Notes: generated from the sequence alone by a model not told the origin. A stretch of DNA of 64,000 nucleotides from Glebionis coronaria (GCA_025667525.1 CM046877.1:295426364-295490363); one strand, 5' to 3'; positions 1 through 11,564 are shown, numbered from the stretch's first letter. Program-made: numbers and translations.

Positions 1-2
1 AT

Positions 3-2926
3 GCATCCCAAATTAGGTATGCTCTTTCTCATGCTCCACTTATTCCTGTCACACATATTAAGCAGTTTTGGAACAATGTTAGTTCCTCAACAGTTAATAG
101 AGTGACTACATTATCATCTATTGTTCATGGGCGCACATGGGTGGTTACTAAAGCTTTGGTTCGCAAAGCTTTGCATCTTGATGATGCAGATGGTATAACC
201 ACCCTCCCCATTAATGAAATAGAACAAGGACTAAGGGCTTTGGGTTATCCTTTCCCTGATGAGGGAACTTTAAACAAATATCATAAACAGGAGTTTCCCC
301 TAGCCTAGAAGTACCTAATACATGTCCTCTTGTAATGTTTGAGTCCCAAGTGTATTGCACACAATGAGATCAATAGATATATTGCTAGTGCTATTGTGTG
401 CATTGCTACTAGGCAAAAGTTTAATTATTCCAAAATGATTTTTGAGGGCATGTGTAAAAATAAAGGTAATAAAATGACTTTAGCTTATCCTAGATTTTTA
501 CAAATGGTTTTTGATGTCCAAGGTTACTGCACAAGGGATCGTGATGATTTTTATGAGATCCCTGTGAAAAAGAAAGCAATTTTTACAAAGATGAACTCAC
601 CCCCACATCGTGACTTACCCCTAACCCCTGCTATGGTTGCTGTCATTGAAGCAGCACAACCCCAACCAGACCCACAACCCTAACTTGACCCAATTCCTGA
701 ACCTTTACCTTCACCATAACACATGCAACTTGACCAAGAACCCTTCGATGCTGACACATTAAATGTTGGCGTTGACATGCCTAATCCAAACGTTGACACC
801 AATCCTTCACAATCCCAAAAACCCCTTAACCAATCCACATCATCTTCTCCCCCAACACAATATAGGTTACAAAAACGCCAAAGGACTACTGGAGTGTTCT
901 CCTCTAGTGGTCCTAGCCATGTAGCAGAGGGAACCACCACCACAAGTGTGGTTGGTGCTATGGATGAGGCTGGGACTATTGGTTCTGGCTTAGAAGCTGG
1001 CCAAGACAGTCCTACCATCATTAAGACCTCTTCCATGCCCAATGAATCTAACTTGGGAGGTCAAATACCCATTTTAGAAGAGGGCAGATTGGAACCAATG
1101 ACTTTAATGGAATTGACGGTAGTCTGCATTAGCTTACAAAAGCAAAATGCAGCCTTGGTACAAGTTGTCAATACACAAGGCCTTGAACTCAAGCAATTGA
1201 GGGAGAGGATTGTTATCTTGGAGAATGCTAGCACAAGGAGAGGGATGGAGGAATCTTCCAAAGGGGAGGATGAACCGATAAATGTGAGTGATAAGGGCTC
1301 CCATGATGGTGAATCTTTGGGTGTTGCTGAGGCCCTAACTAGTTTGAAGAAACATACAGGTTTTGATACGTCTCTAGTCTCTCCTACAAACTTAAATTTG
1401 TCATTTACAGCCACATTGGAGGAAATTACAAGAGGCGCGGAGACAGGTACTTTGGGCGTTGACAAGCAAGATTTGAACGCTGACATGAGTATCTTGGGCG
1501 CTGACAAAGCAAAATTGAGCGTTGACAGATCTGCAGATGAGGTTGATGTATTCCAGTCATCATCCATCATCAAAGATGTTTCTTCACAGGTATTACCATC
1601 TTCCTTATCCACATTGGATCCATTAGATAAGGTAAGGGTATTATGGTAGAAGTAGATGTTCCAAAGAATGCAGCACAAATTGAGTTTGATAGAAGGTTGG
1701 CTGCACAAATTGTGGAACAAGAAAGAAAGAAGGTGGGTGAATCGCCTTTTGTTGTCACTTCAGAAGAACAAGAAGGAAGTGATGAAGCCAGTTCAGACTC
1801 AAGTGTAATGATTATAGAACAACCAGAAAGACTTGAGTATGGTGATGAGTTGGCAAAAGAGAAGTTGAATGAGTTGAAGTTGCAAGTTGATTTTGACATG
1901 CCAGAAGTTGTTCAGATGTACCATGCTTGGGAAGATAGGTGTATTGAGAATCCACATTTGACTATTTCAGATCAAATATGGGGTTTGGAGATTCTTCTCA
2001 GAGTACAAAAGGATTGCAAGGTCATTCTGAAACACAAAGCAAGCAAGGTTCTCTCAATGTTGAAAAGGGATATAAGGGAGTTGTACTACATGCTACTCAG
2101 ATGTCATGGAACAGGGTGGACTTATAAGAAATTGATTGGATTGACATTTGAAGAGTTGGAGTTCAAAGCTTATCCCATTTGGGTAAGAGTGCAGGAAGAA
2201 AACACTCTAAGACTTCTTTCTGATGAAAGGAAAGAAGAACTTGTAGAAGAGATGGAGCTTAAGAAGGCAATGATTGTTCCCAGACCTGTGAACAAGGGAG
2301 TTCCTCTTGAGTTTCCTAAAGATATGGATAGGTTAAATCCAAGTGAAGCTGTTATAAGAAAGAGCCTCAAGCTCTCACCATTGGAAGATTCAGATATGGT
2401 GCAAGTGTTACCTCTTGATTCCAGGAACCCTATTATAAGCTATGAAGAAGATGAATGTAGGTTTTGGAAGATTGACAGGTATGAAAAAGAGGTTCACACT
2501 TTTACCACTCTTATATCTTTGTTTGCAAGTTTTGATAGAGAAGACTTGGTAGACCTATGGAGGTTTTTAGAGGCCAAGTATGAGACTGAAGCTCCCACTT
2601 CAGTCAATGCAATAAAACTGTGGTCAACATTCAAGAGAATGTGTGGACCAAGAGATGAAGATCCTGCTATTTGGAAGGATCTTGAAGATGACCTCAGTGG
2701 TCTTCAATGTCGTTTGTATTCAGCTGCTGGTGTATACTATTTGAGTTCTACAAAGTTTGCTGAGTATCTTCTTGTAGATGCTCAGTATTCCATGTCCAAG
2801 GAAGTCTTGGAGAAGATGAAGACTACACAGCTGGAAATTGATTATTCAAGTGATGTGGCCAAAGATTTGATCAGACATATTTATTACCAATATGAGAAAG
2901 TTTGTAAGATTCCTCCTAGTTCTTAA
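3..2926 (+). pseudogene. Post-pol extra ORF of the copia element (env-like/aORF), broken
   Basis: The protein resembles the long C-terminal extension that follows copia pol in many Asteraceae elements (motifs SSIVHGRTWVVTK, ASAIVCIAT, YPRFLQMVFDVQ). The frame is already open at the left edge. One frame holds from 3 to 1649, with in-frame stops at 306-308 (TAG), 333-335 (TAA), 681-683 and 717-719 (both TAA). A frameshift near 1640 then moves to the frame of 1643-2926, which is clean for 427 codons. The middle part (about 1080-1250) is rich in Leu/Gln/Glu and may be a coiled coil, and the 1640-1900 part is acidic. I see no clear transmembrane segment or signal peptide, so 'env-like' is only positional. 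The family function is unknown. The ORF is surely non-functional in this copy. Confidence 0.7.
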
Positions 2927-2978
2927 TGTTTATTTAGAAACTTGATTATTAGAGTAAATATCAAGTTTAGGCGAGGAT

Positions 2979-3493
2979 TGTTGGGAATAAAATATAGCCA
3001 GTCTACTTGAGCGCTGACAAGAGTAAAACAAGCGTTGATAGGAAGAAAACAAACGCTGACAGATCAAGCGTTGACAAGAAGAAGTCAAGCGTTGATACAT
3101 TGAAGACAAGCACTGATGGAAAGATTTAGTCTACGCGTATATTGTTTCTAGTTTGTTTCTAGTAAGGATAAGTTCAACAATGTATTTTCTATAATTATCT
3201 TTACCTAGAATAGTTGATACGTAGACTCTTGTACAAGGCTTCTTATGTCTATAAAAGAAGACCTTTAGGTTATTGTTCAATATAAGTTTTCATACGTTAA
3301 ACACTTTCATTGTAAGCAAGTTTGTTATCATTAATCAAAGTGAAAGTTTGTTTACATCTTTGTGTTCTTGTTTAAGTGTTAATTCCGTATAACACTTAGA
3401 TCATCATATACATATACAAAGGTTTCTCTAAGTGTATAACTTGATCTAATCTCGTATACATAAAGCTAAATCGATATAAGTTTGGGATCAACA
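2979..3493 (+). repeat. 3' LTR of the copia element (515 bp)
   Basis: It starts TGTTGGGAATAAAA and ends GGGATCAACA, so the ends form the short inverted repeat TGTTG/CAACA. A TATA-like box CTATAAAAGA lies at 3247-3256. Close to its 5' edge (3007-3120) is a run of GCGTTGAC-type motifs. The sequence after 3493 continues as the G1 LTR. The first five bases there, ATGTG, are the expected target duplication, but the partner copy is outside the window. Confidence 0.8.
3007..3120 (+). repeat. Run of GCGTTGAC/GCGCTGAC motifs in the copia LTR
   Basis: About six near-copies of (G)CGYTGAYA occur at spacings near 20 bp (GCGCTGAC, GCGTTGAT, ACGCTGAC, GCGTTGAC, GCGTTGAT, GCACTGAT), separated by A/G-rich spacers. 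The same motif family occurs in the upstream ORF around 767, 793, 1457, 1478, 1498 and 1519. The TTGAC core also looks like a W-box, but nothing here proves regulation. Confidence 0.6.
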
Positions 3494-4498
3494 ATGTGTT
3501 ATAAACGTAGACTGATATTCTAAGTAAGACATTTTGTGTTCACTTAGAAATGAAACTTATGTAAATAAGTTTAAATGAATATTGTTGATACTTGAACTAC
3601 GATTATTTAGATAAATACCGTATCATAATGAACTGACTAAAATTTGTATAAGCATACATATACGTTCCTTGTACTATCTATTAAGACTGTACTATTTGAT
3701 TAGGCATAACTTTGGTGTGAGCTTTATTTGGATATTCGTATTAAACAGATATTGCCTACTCCCAGGTGAGTTTACAACCCCATATAAACTATTGATAAAA
3801 CTTTCCCTTTTTGGGAAAGAGAATATGCAAACATTTAATGGACATAACGAAATTGTATAACCCTGACTATGATTGATTATTATTGGAATTGTTAAATTGT
3901 TGTAAATCGCCCAAATGTTATAAATAGATCTATTAGGGATTAACCATCCCCGTCTGGGTGAGTCATGCTCACTGTGCCTTGGCCGGGACAACAGACGTAT
4001 ACCATGTTGGAACTGGAATGGGTGTCTTTTTGTAAGACACTACGTCCTCATCTGTTGAGGACTATGGAGGTTCAGCTTCAGTTTCTAATAATAAACAAAT
4101 GTTATCTACATTTTAGTGAGAATGCTTTGTGCATTGTCAATTCTATGCTTAATGTATGTCCAAACTAATAAACTGTTAAAACCTGTAAATTCACCAACTT
4201 TATGTTGACCCCCTTTAGTATGTTTTGCACAGGAATATGAAGTTAGTACGTGGTGTGTGCATGGTCTCCAGCATCTTAGAAATCTGCATCATAGGACTCG
4301 TCAGGGGTTCTATTTGGGAAAACATAATCAATATACCTTTGTCATGTGAGGACAATTTTATTAAATTTGTTTAATAATCATGTAAACTAATTTGAATAAC
4401 TCTTTATCTTATGTTCTATGGACTATATGCTATCGATCCACCCTTGTGACATCTCCGTGGATATTTCCGCATATTTTGACCCTACCCAGGGTGTCACA
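3494..4498 (+). repeat. G1 5' LTR, right-hand part
   Basis: A near-identical copy lies at 14903-15908, with scattered substitutions and small indels. It ends in TGTCACA directly before the primer-binding site. The remaining 5' part was displaced to the left by the copia insertion. ORFs visible here (for example 3669-3860 and 3965-4168) are chance: both LTR copies carry them, and they have no family resemblance. Confidence 0.85.
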
Positions 4499-4503
4499 GA
4501 AAA

Positions 4504-4516
4504 TGGTATCAGAGCC
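4504..4516 (+). other. G1 primer-binding site (tRNA-iMet type)
   Basis: TGGTATCAGAGCC lies five bases after the LTR end. This is the usual plant initiator-methionine tRNA complement used by many gypsy and copia elements. Confidence 0.9.
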
Positions 4517-5028
4517 TTAGTTATAGAGAACCAGATAAATTTTTAAATAAAATAAAAATAAATTGATTTTTCTTTTATTTAAAACTGGACTATAACTTAT
4601 AAAAATATTTTGGGGATTTTTCTTTTTGGGACCGTATTAGTTAAGCATAAAGATCTTAGGGCATTTTATGCTCTGTGAACTAAGTATATATGTATTATTA
4701 CTAAAGTTGATTATTAATACTGTTTAGTAAGATATTGCTATGGTAAATGTTAGATATTCTAAACTTGAAAATCTACACTGCTTATTAAAATACTAAAATG
4801 GAAATGTAGAAATACAAAACCAAACATTGCACTTGCTACTTGATAAATGAACTGCTTAATATATATATATATATATATATATAAGTATTAATATGTGTAA
4901 CCTTAAAACATTATGATAATTGTTTAAAAGGGATATATTTCATAAAACATGTAATCTAAAATAATATTGTTCTTTGTTTGCAAGCTTATACTTACTTCAA
5001 ACTTAAAATAATAGTATTTCAGAGCATC
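4517..5028 (+). other. G1 leader, non-coding
   Basis: This is an AT-rich stretch between the primer-binding site and the first ORF. It holds a (TA)n microsatellite at about 4859-4882. I see no other feature. Confidence 0.6.
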
Positions 5029-5706
5029 ATGACTCCGCCTACTGCACCTTCGACTCTTCTACCCATAGCAGCTCCTACTCCAGTTGTTTGTTCATCTCCG
5101 CGATCTACACAGTGTGGGTGGTTGTCAGCCTCAGATTCGAAGGATGACCCAACCATCGAGGCTGTACTCCCAGAGGACCCTTTCTCCATCTCAGCATCGG
5201 TCATACTGGTCCCAACCTCTATGGAGGAGGACCAGGTTCTTCCTAGCATACCATCTTCTGTGCCCCCATCAGTTCTATCGGGCTATTTTACCGGGTCCGT
5301 ACCCGTCTCCACATATGAGACCGGGGAAGGCTCCGGAGCAAGACGTGTCGATTCCGTCCAGGCTCAGATCTCTGCATTGGTTGCACGCCATGAGAGAGAG
5401 ATATCCGACCTTCGCAGCCAGTTGATAGCTAGTCAACAAGGCCACACTGTTATCCACGACCGCATCGCCTCTCTTTTCCGCGCCATGAGAGGAGAATCCC
5501 AGACCGCCAAGGGCACCCAGGATAGGACCGATGAGGCATTGAAGTGGTTATTGGAGGAGAACTACCGCCTCCACCAGCGCATTCAGGTTATGGAAGGTCT
5601 GCAGCATCAGACCCATGCTGCTCTTTCTGCTCAGGAGAAATCATTATCCATTTTCTTCGATCTCGCCACTGTCCGGCATGATGGAGTTACTGGGGAGATG
5701 GCTTAA
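5029..5706 (+). CDS. G1 accessory ORF upstream of gag; Pro/Ser-rich then coiled coil
   Basis: An intact ORF of 225 residues from the ATG at 5029. The upstream in-frame extension begins only with a non-ATG codon, so I chose this ATG. The N-terminal half is rich in Pro, Ser and Thr (start MTPPTAPSTLLP). From about residue 105 it turns into a heptad-like charged helix (QAQISALVARHEREISDLRSQ region, then ENYRLHQRIQVMEGL), a likely coiled coil. I do not recognise a named domain, and there is no zinc knuckle, protease or RT motif. It lies between the primer-binding site and gag, an unusual place for an ORF in a gypsy element. It is better preserved than gag, which has frameshifts and stops. Function unknown; it could be an extra structural protein, or part of an ancestral gag split off by rearrangement. 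Confidence 0.55.
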   Translation: MTPPTAPSTLLPIAAPTPVVCSSPRSTQCGWLSASDSKDDPTIEAVLPEDPFSISASVILVPTSMEEDQVLPSIPSSVPPSVLSGYFTGSVPVSTYETGEGSGARRVDSVQAQISALVARHEREISDLRSQLIASQQGHTVIHDRIASLFRAMRGESQTAKGTQDRTDEALKWLLEENYRLHQRIQVMEGLQHQTHAALSAQEKSLSIFFDLATVRHDGVTGEMA

Positions 5707-6355
5707 CTCCGAGGGGTCGTCGACAGACTCCGAAACCAGCTACTATCAGCTCTCCGTACGCTCAAGGAGACCCGGACGACAGTTCGGACTTTGTGGAACA
5801 CAAGGAAAGATTCTACAAGGAAAGATTCTACAAGGAAAGATTCGATAACCCCATCAGCACCATCAGCTCCACCAGCACCAACAACACCGGCCTCATCCAG
5901 CGGACCATCCAGGCATGATTAGTATAGACGTACTAGACTTCTTGTACGTCATGTTAAGCATACGGGTTGCATCCGGGCTATTATGACATAGGGCCTTTTG
6001 TACTTTTATTCTTTTCAGCTTTGGTGATGTAATCCCGTACTATATCTTTCTTTTTCTTTGGGCATGTATTTTGGATATGATGTACTTATGACAATGTGTA
6101 CCACTACCCAGGGCAAGGCTAGTTAAGTCTTTGTCCCGGATTTGATATGCTCGATGAATGTTTAATTCCTTACAGAAATTTGCATGTAATCATTATCTTA
6201 TGTTATATCTGGGTGCAAAGTATTATATTATAAAATCCTGACAGGTTATCCAAATTTGTTATGAATTTTATGCATGAAATCATCTCTTGCAAATAATATA
6301 AAAACTTTACTAATGTCTGAACTAATAATCTCATTTTGTGTATGATTATAGACAA
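5707..6355 (+). other. Spacer between accessory ORF and gag, with 15-bp tandem repeat
   Basis: Near 5803-5847 the 15-bp unit AAAGATTCTACAAGG is present about three times. The rest is AT-rich non-coding sequence with no motif I can name. Confidence 0.5.
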
Positions 6356-7431
6356 ATGGTGATTACGCGATCAAACCCCAATAATGCAACTGCTTCCAAC
6401 ACCGCTGATACCGAAGTTCCTGAAGCTACTCATAATGTTACCGCTGCTCAACTCAGGGAGATGATTGGTGAAGGCATTACGGCAGCTATGGCAGCCAGAG
6501 AAGCCAATATGAACAATGATCCAAACCATGACATACGTAGAAACAACGTCGACAGGGGTTGTTCTTACCCCGACTTCTTAAAATGTAAACCTTCATACTA
6601 CCAAGGGAAAGAAGCGTTGTTGAATTGATGCAGTGGTTTGAAAGACTGGAGACAGTCTTCCGCATCAGCGGTTGTGCTGACGAGAACAAAGTTAAATTTG
6701 CTACGTGCACCCTACTCGAGAGTGCCCTTACCTGGTGGAACTCTGTGGTTGCCATCCTTGGACATGACGCTGCTTATACTCTCACTTGGGCCAATCTCAA
6801 GGAAAGAATGACTGAGAAGTATTGTCCCAGAGGAGAAATGAAGAAGTTGGAAGTCGAGCTAGGGGATCTCAAGTGTAAGAACAGTGATATCCTTTGGTAC
6901 AACCAAAGATTTCAAGAGTTAAGCTTGATGTGCACCAGAATGTTTCCTCTAAGGAGTGACAAGATTGAAAAGTATGTCAGCGAACTCCCTAACAATATTC
7001 ATGACAGTGTGCTAGCTTCACGACCCACTACAGTTGAGAACGCTATGGAAATTGCAACTGAGCTAATCAAAAAACGAGCCCGCAATCTGTCCGAAAGACA
7101 AACGGACAATAAGAGGAAGACGGATGAAAATGCTCGTAGCCAGCACCAGCAACCATAAAAAAGGCAAGACATTTGGCAAACCTATGGTACCACTCCCACA
7201 ACTCGTACCAAGAACTACTCGGGATCCAAACCCAAGTGCCCAAAATGCAATTATCACCATGTCGCTGGAGGACAATGCCAAGGATGCTACAAGTGTGGCC
7301 AACAAGGCCATTTTGCACGTGATTGTCAAACAAATGTTGCTACCCCAGGTCTACCCAATACAAATCCCGGAAACAGCAACAAGGGCAAGTCCAATGCACG
7401 TGGAAGTGGAAATGGGCAGCAGGGAAACTGA
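6356..7431 (+). pseudogene. G1 gag, frameshifted and stopped
   Basis: Starts MVITRSNPNN. The conserved retrotransposon gag core follows (QWFERLETVFRIS, LTWWNSVV, MTEKYCPRGEMKKLEVELG, YNQRFQELSLMC), the pattern of plant chromovirus gag. A one-base deletion near 6617 shifts the frame: the first part ends at 6628, and the core is in the frame of 6625-7158. In that second frame a TAA at 7156-7158 replaces a likely Gln codon. Past it the same frame encodes a zinc-knuckle region (CPKCNYHH..., then CYKCGQQGHFARDC, a canonical CX2CX4HX4C) and stops at 7429-7431. In an intact element this protein would form the capsid and bind the RNA. Confidence 0.85.
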
Positions 7432-7599
7432 AACCCCGTAGGTGGAAGTAGCAGTGGGCCATAGAAAGTTGTGGTATGTTACGAGTTGGCCCACCAGAAG
7501 AAGGACAACAAGGGAACTCCTTCGCAAGTATACATGGCCAGCAATGCCTAAGCTAACCCAGGCTCCAACATCGCACCTGGTACGTTCTTACTAAACCAA

Positions 7600-7643
<44 letters not shown>

Positions 7644-8056
7644 TGTTTGACACATGGGTTTGATCAAAGCCTTATGTTTGCTAAATTTAGTAAGGAATTG
7701 GGAATCCCTCCGTAAAATTCTAGACTCCTATTATACATTAGAAAAGTCAACGGAAAAGTTAGGATGGTTAACACCATCATTCGAGGTTGTTTCTTAAAAC
7801 TTTCTAGTCACCTGTTTTACATCAATCAAATCCTACAAAGTCTTGACAGCTTTGATGTCGTCATTAGCATGAATTGACTAGCAAGTATCATGCAATTATC
7901 CTACATGACCAAAAAATGGGTCATGTACTTTGGGGAGATGAAAACTTGATTATACTGGGGAGCCATAAGCCCGATATAGTTAACACTAGATTTAGTGTCA
8001 TTTCTAGCACCAACAAGCCAAAGAGTACTTGGTTCGGGGATACTCCATTTCCCTAA
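7432..8056 (+). pseudogene. G1 protease remnant, with a (TA)n expansion inside it
   Basis: In-frame remnants continue from gag, with several stops. After the microsatellite at about 7601-7641 the sequence reads LFDTWV, a damaged form of the LFDTGA active site of retroviral-type aspartic protease. Further on, DSFDVVISMN and KYHAIILHDQKM match the DVVIGMDWL...KYHA region that ends this domain in chromoviruses. After about 8056 the similarity stops and no RT follows. Confidence 0.7.
7601..7641 (+). repeat. (TA)n microsatellite within protease
   Basis: A pure TA run interrupts the protease reading frame just before the active-site motif. Confidence 0.9.
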
Positions 8057-8836
8057 CATGTTTCTCCTTTGCCTAAATCTGAAACACACATTCAACTCTC
8101 AATAGGTGTATTTCGTAGGACTAAGCTCGACATCCCTCATAGAGGAGTATTGAATGTCCCATGATTTTGAACACTCCTATTTCCTCTTCGGGTCCAATTA
8201 GTTCGACAATACCATCCTTCACCAGACTCTGGGAAGTGTAATTTACTCCTTTTAGAAGACAAAATATGTGCAAATTTTAAACCATCAATAGTAGATGCAT
8301 GGCCTCTCTTGCGGCACCCCGCAAGGCGCGCACTTCTTTATTCTTGGTATCTTCTTTTATTTCCACCATTTGAGGTACTTCTTTTCTGCGCCCCTCTCGC
8401 TCAGCCCCGCGGCGAAAGAAGCAGATTCTTTGCAACTTCTTACCCAATCTCCATCAACAATCTTAACTACTATGTTGGGTAAAAACCTTAGTACTAGTAA
8501 CTGACGTTTGTATCCCCAAGCTTGAGGTATAATTGTAAGTCTTTTCTTAAAGCTATTGATATGGGGGGGGGGTTATAGTTAAAATATTCTGTTTTACCTT
8601 CAACCCCCAATTTTCATTATCAGGTGTGGAGATATAACCTGTATCTCACCCGTGAAAAGGATGCAGATATAGTATATCCCTAGCTTCCCCAACATATAAA
8701 ACATGCTGGCGTGTCCTCCTCATATTAGAAACCATTTGCAATGGATTTTTCCTCCTAACTAAATCCACAACGCCAATGGTCCTCTTCCAGATCCAGGAAA
8801 GGTATGACTACGACGCCTGTTGGGAAGCCCGCATCT
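8057..8836. other. Unassigned G1 internal sequence
   Basis: There is no recognisable coding sequence on either strand. It contains a G9 homopolymer at about 8562-8571. It may be degraded pol or untranslated element sequence. Confidence 0.4.
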
Positions 8837-9240
8837 ATCCATCCGTCGTAGCAGTCCCCTTTACTGCTCAATTTGATGTATAGTGCGAATCGGATAAAGA
8901 TCTATATGCATTCCCTTCATATCCATCCATCATAGCAGTCTCCTTTACTGCTCAATCTGATGTATAGTGCGAACCGGATAAAGATCTCTATGCATTCCCT
9001 TCCTATCCATCCATCACAACAGTCTCCTTTACTTCTCAATCAGATGTATAGTGCGATCCGGATAAAGATCTCTTTGCATTACCTCCTGTCCATCCATAAC
9101 AACGGTCTCTTTTACTGCTCAAACCGGATGAATAGTGCAACCGGATAAAAATATCTTTGCCTTCTCTTCTGTTCACCCGTAATAACAGAAGCTTTCATTA
9201 ATGCCCAATCGGATGTATAAGGATAACCTAGGCGTAGACC
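8837..9240 (+). repeat. 83-84 bp minisatellite, about five copies
   Basis: Units begin at about 8837, 8921, 9005, 9088 and 9171. Each runs ATCCATCC..., AGTCTCCTTTACTGCTCAA, GATGTATAGTGCGA, CCGGATAAAGATCTC..., GCATT. The first three are very alike. The last two diverge, and the fifth is partial. The array lies just upstream of the 3' polypurine tract of G1. Confidence 0.85.
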
Positions 9241-9344
9241 ACTTCGCGTTGATTCCGCCATCCGTACCTAAAAGAGAATATGAAACGAATTATATACTTA
9301 GAACATCTGCATTTAAAAGATAACTACGTTTTTAGTAGCTTTGA

Positions 9345-9372
9345 GGATAAATCTAAAATAACGGGGTGGTGC
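9345..9372 (+). other. G1 polypurine tract before the 3' LTR
   Basis: TTTGAGGATAAATC followed by AATAACGGGGTGGTGC ends directly at TGTAAAATCC. This matches the GAGGACGAA...GGGGG pattern that closes many plant gypsy elements. Confidence 0.65.
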
Positions 9373-11564
9373 TGTAAAATCCATGATTTTATCATGATTT
9401 TATGTAATGAAATCTCACCTATTAATCCTAGAACACAAACCCATATGCTATATTTCTATAGGTCATGTGTGAACTTATCTAACATGTACATATACTTTTG
9501 CATACACACTTGTGTAATAAGATTCATAATGTAAACCTTGTACATATGATTAAGAAAAACATATAGTAAAATGCATAACCAACATTTGATTAAGACAACA
9601 CTTAACAAAAAAATGAATGAGAAAATATGTTACACCATGTGTATATAAAGTCGTGTATATATGTATGCATGTTATAGGCATCCTTAAACCTTCATGGACT
9701 AGCCCAAAGACCACACAAATGGTGTTCTAGCCCAACATAGGCCCAACACAAGCCCACCCTACCCTTTTGGATAGCCTCACATGACATATAGGGATATGTG
9801 GAAGAAGAAGAGATGCATGGGAAACATAAGGGCATACACTTGGCAATAATTCTCTTACCAAGACAAGTCATGCCTTTTGCCCTTCTCTCTCTCTCTCTTC
9901 TTTTAGCCGAAAAACACACACATACTCTCACATTCTCTCATGCAATCTAAGCTTGTTTCTATCATCCTCTTCTCCCTCAATCATACGGCTTAAATCCATA
10001 TACAACCAAAAACCAAGTATTAAATCTACCAAGATCCTTGTCTCATCTTTACTACTAATCATTTAGTAGCATCATTCTTTTGGAATCACTACAAACAAGC
10101 CCTAGCCGAATCCGTAAAGGCCACGACTTGATTTATATTAGGGTTTTCATCATCAACTAGATTAGATCTCTAATCTCCTTGTTCATCTAGATCTTCCTTA
10201 GTAACTTTGAGCAAGAAAGGTATACACATCACGTCCTTTCATTTCTTCATGCATGCATCATCATACATCTACTAACACAAGTAAATAACATGTTAAAACC
10301 AAGATTTGATGAAGCCGTGACCATAATAGGTCACGTCATATTTATAAAATCATATACATGATTAACAATCTTTTAATAAGAAACCTATGGTTTGTATTCT
10401 ATGTTTTAAACTTGATTTGATAACCATATGAAACATTCTATGAATCTAAACATTGCATGAGTTACAAATCTTGTTTTGTGGGACTTTGGTTAACTAATGA
10501 CCATAGATCTCATGAAAAGAACTTATGTAACTTAAAGATCATGAAAACCATGATCTTAAAGGTCACGGTTAAAATAAATGGTAACTAAATGGTTTGTCTC
10601 CTAAGTTTGAATACTGGAATATGAAATGTTACATGTTAAATAGATTATTAAAAATCACAAAGATAACTTATGTGAATATATGTAGCCGTGGGTTACATAT
10701 AACCTAAATGGGTTAGATAAACATGCATGCTTATATAAAACCATAGATCTAATGATAAAGATTAACTTGAGTATGTTAAACATAAAACAAGATTATGGGA
10801 ACCTTGGGAGAAAACAATATAGCCGTGGGCTATATATTGTTTTCTTAGAATAGTAGTAACCTTGGAAACATGCATGACACCTAGATAATCATGATTGTAT
10901 TTTTGTAAATATTTACAAAACTTAAAACTAGCTAATGTGTTAATCTTGGAAATACCAAGATTTAGAAATATAGATATGGGCTATATATGAATGTACATGG
11001 ATCTATGATTAGTTTTTAGGTCTAGACATAGTTTAGATCTCATTTTGGACTCGTGACTTGTCTACTTAATTTGTACATAGTTAGATCTATTTTTGTAACA
11101 CTTATAAATTACATGCAACTTTAAAATGAGACTTGACTTATCTTAATAAGCTATAACAAAGAATAGCCGTGAGTTATAAGCCCCAAAAAGTGCTTATGAC
11201 TTGCATGCAACCTTGTAACACACCTAGATCTAATTTAGAACATCACATAAAACAACCATAAGTTTTATTCCTTTATTTTAGGTTTAAAACTAAAAATGAA
11301 TAAGCTCATGATAAACTTATAAGATAATCCTAAGTTAAAACTTACATAAAATGTAAAGTAGTGTTAATGGACTATTTAAGCCCATGAAATGTTAAACCAA
11401 AACTTAGTGGACCCAATAAACCCATTTGATAAATCTTAGTGACTTAAGTGGGCTTAAGATTACACTTAGGCCCATTTAACTAATTAAAGTACTTGAAAAT
11501 GTATTAAGCCCAATAAATGGTTTAAAGGCCCATTTAAATAAATTAGTGATATTATGATGGAAAA

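Larger units (their letters stand above)
1..3493 (+). mobile_element. COP: 3' part of a Ty1/copia (Sirevirus-like) element
   Basis: Seen: a decayed ORF (3-2926), a purine-rich stretch TTTAGGCGAGGA just before 2979, and an LTR from 2979 to 3493 with TGTTG...CAACA ends. The sequence directly after 3493 matches the sequence starting at 14903, so 3493/3494 is a true insertion edge within the LTR of G1. Known: Sireviruses are copia elements that often carry an extra ORF between pol and the 3' LTR. Inferred: the 5' LTR, gag and pol lie left of the window, so only the extra ORF and 3' LTR are visible. Confidence 0.7.

Noticed and set aside
4504..4516. tRNA-Met gene fragment
   Set aside because: Only the 3' end complement is present, right after an LTR, so it is a primer-binding site.
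8295..8504. 69-codon ORF in G1
   Set aside because: No motif, biased composition, and no support from position.
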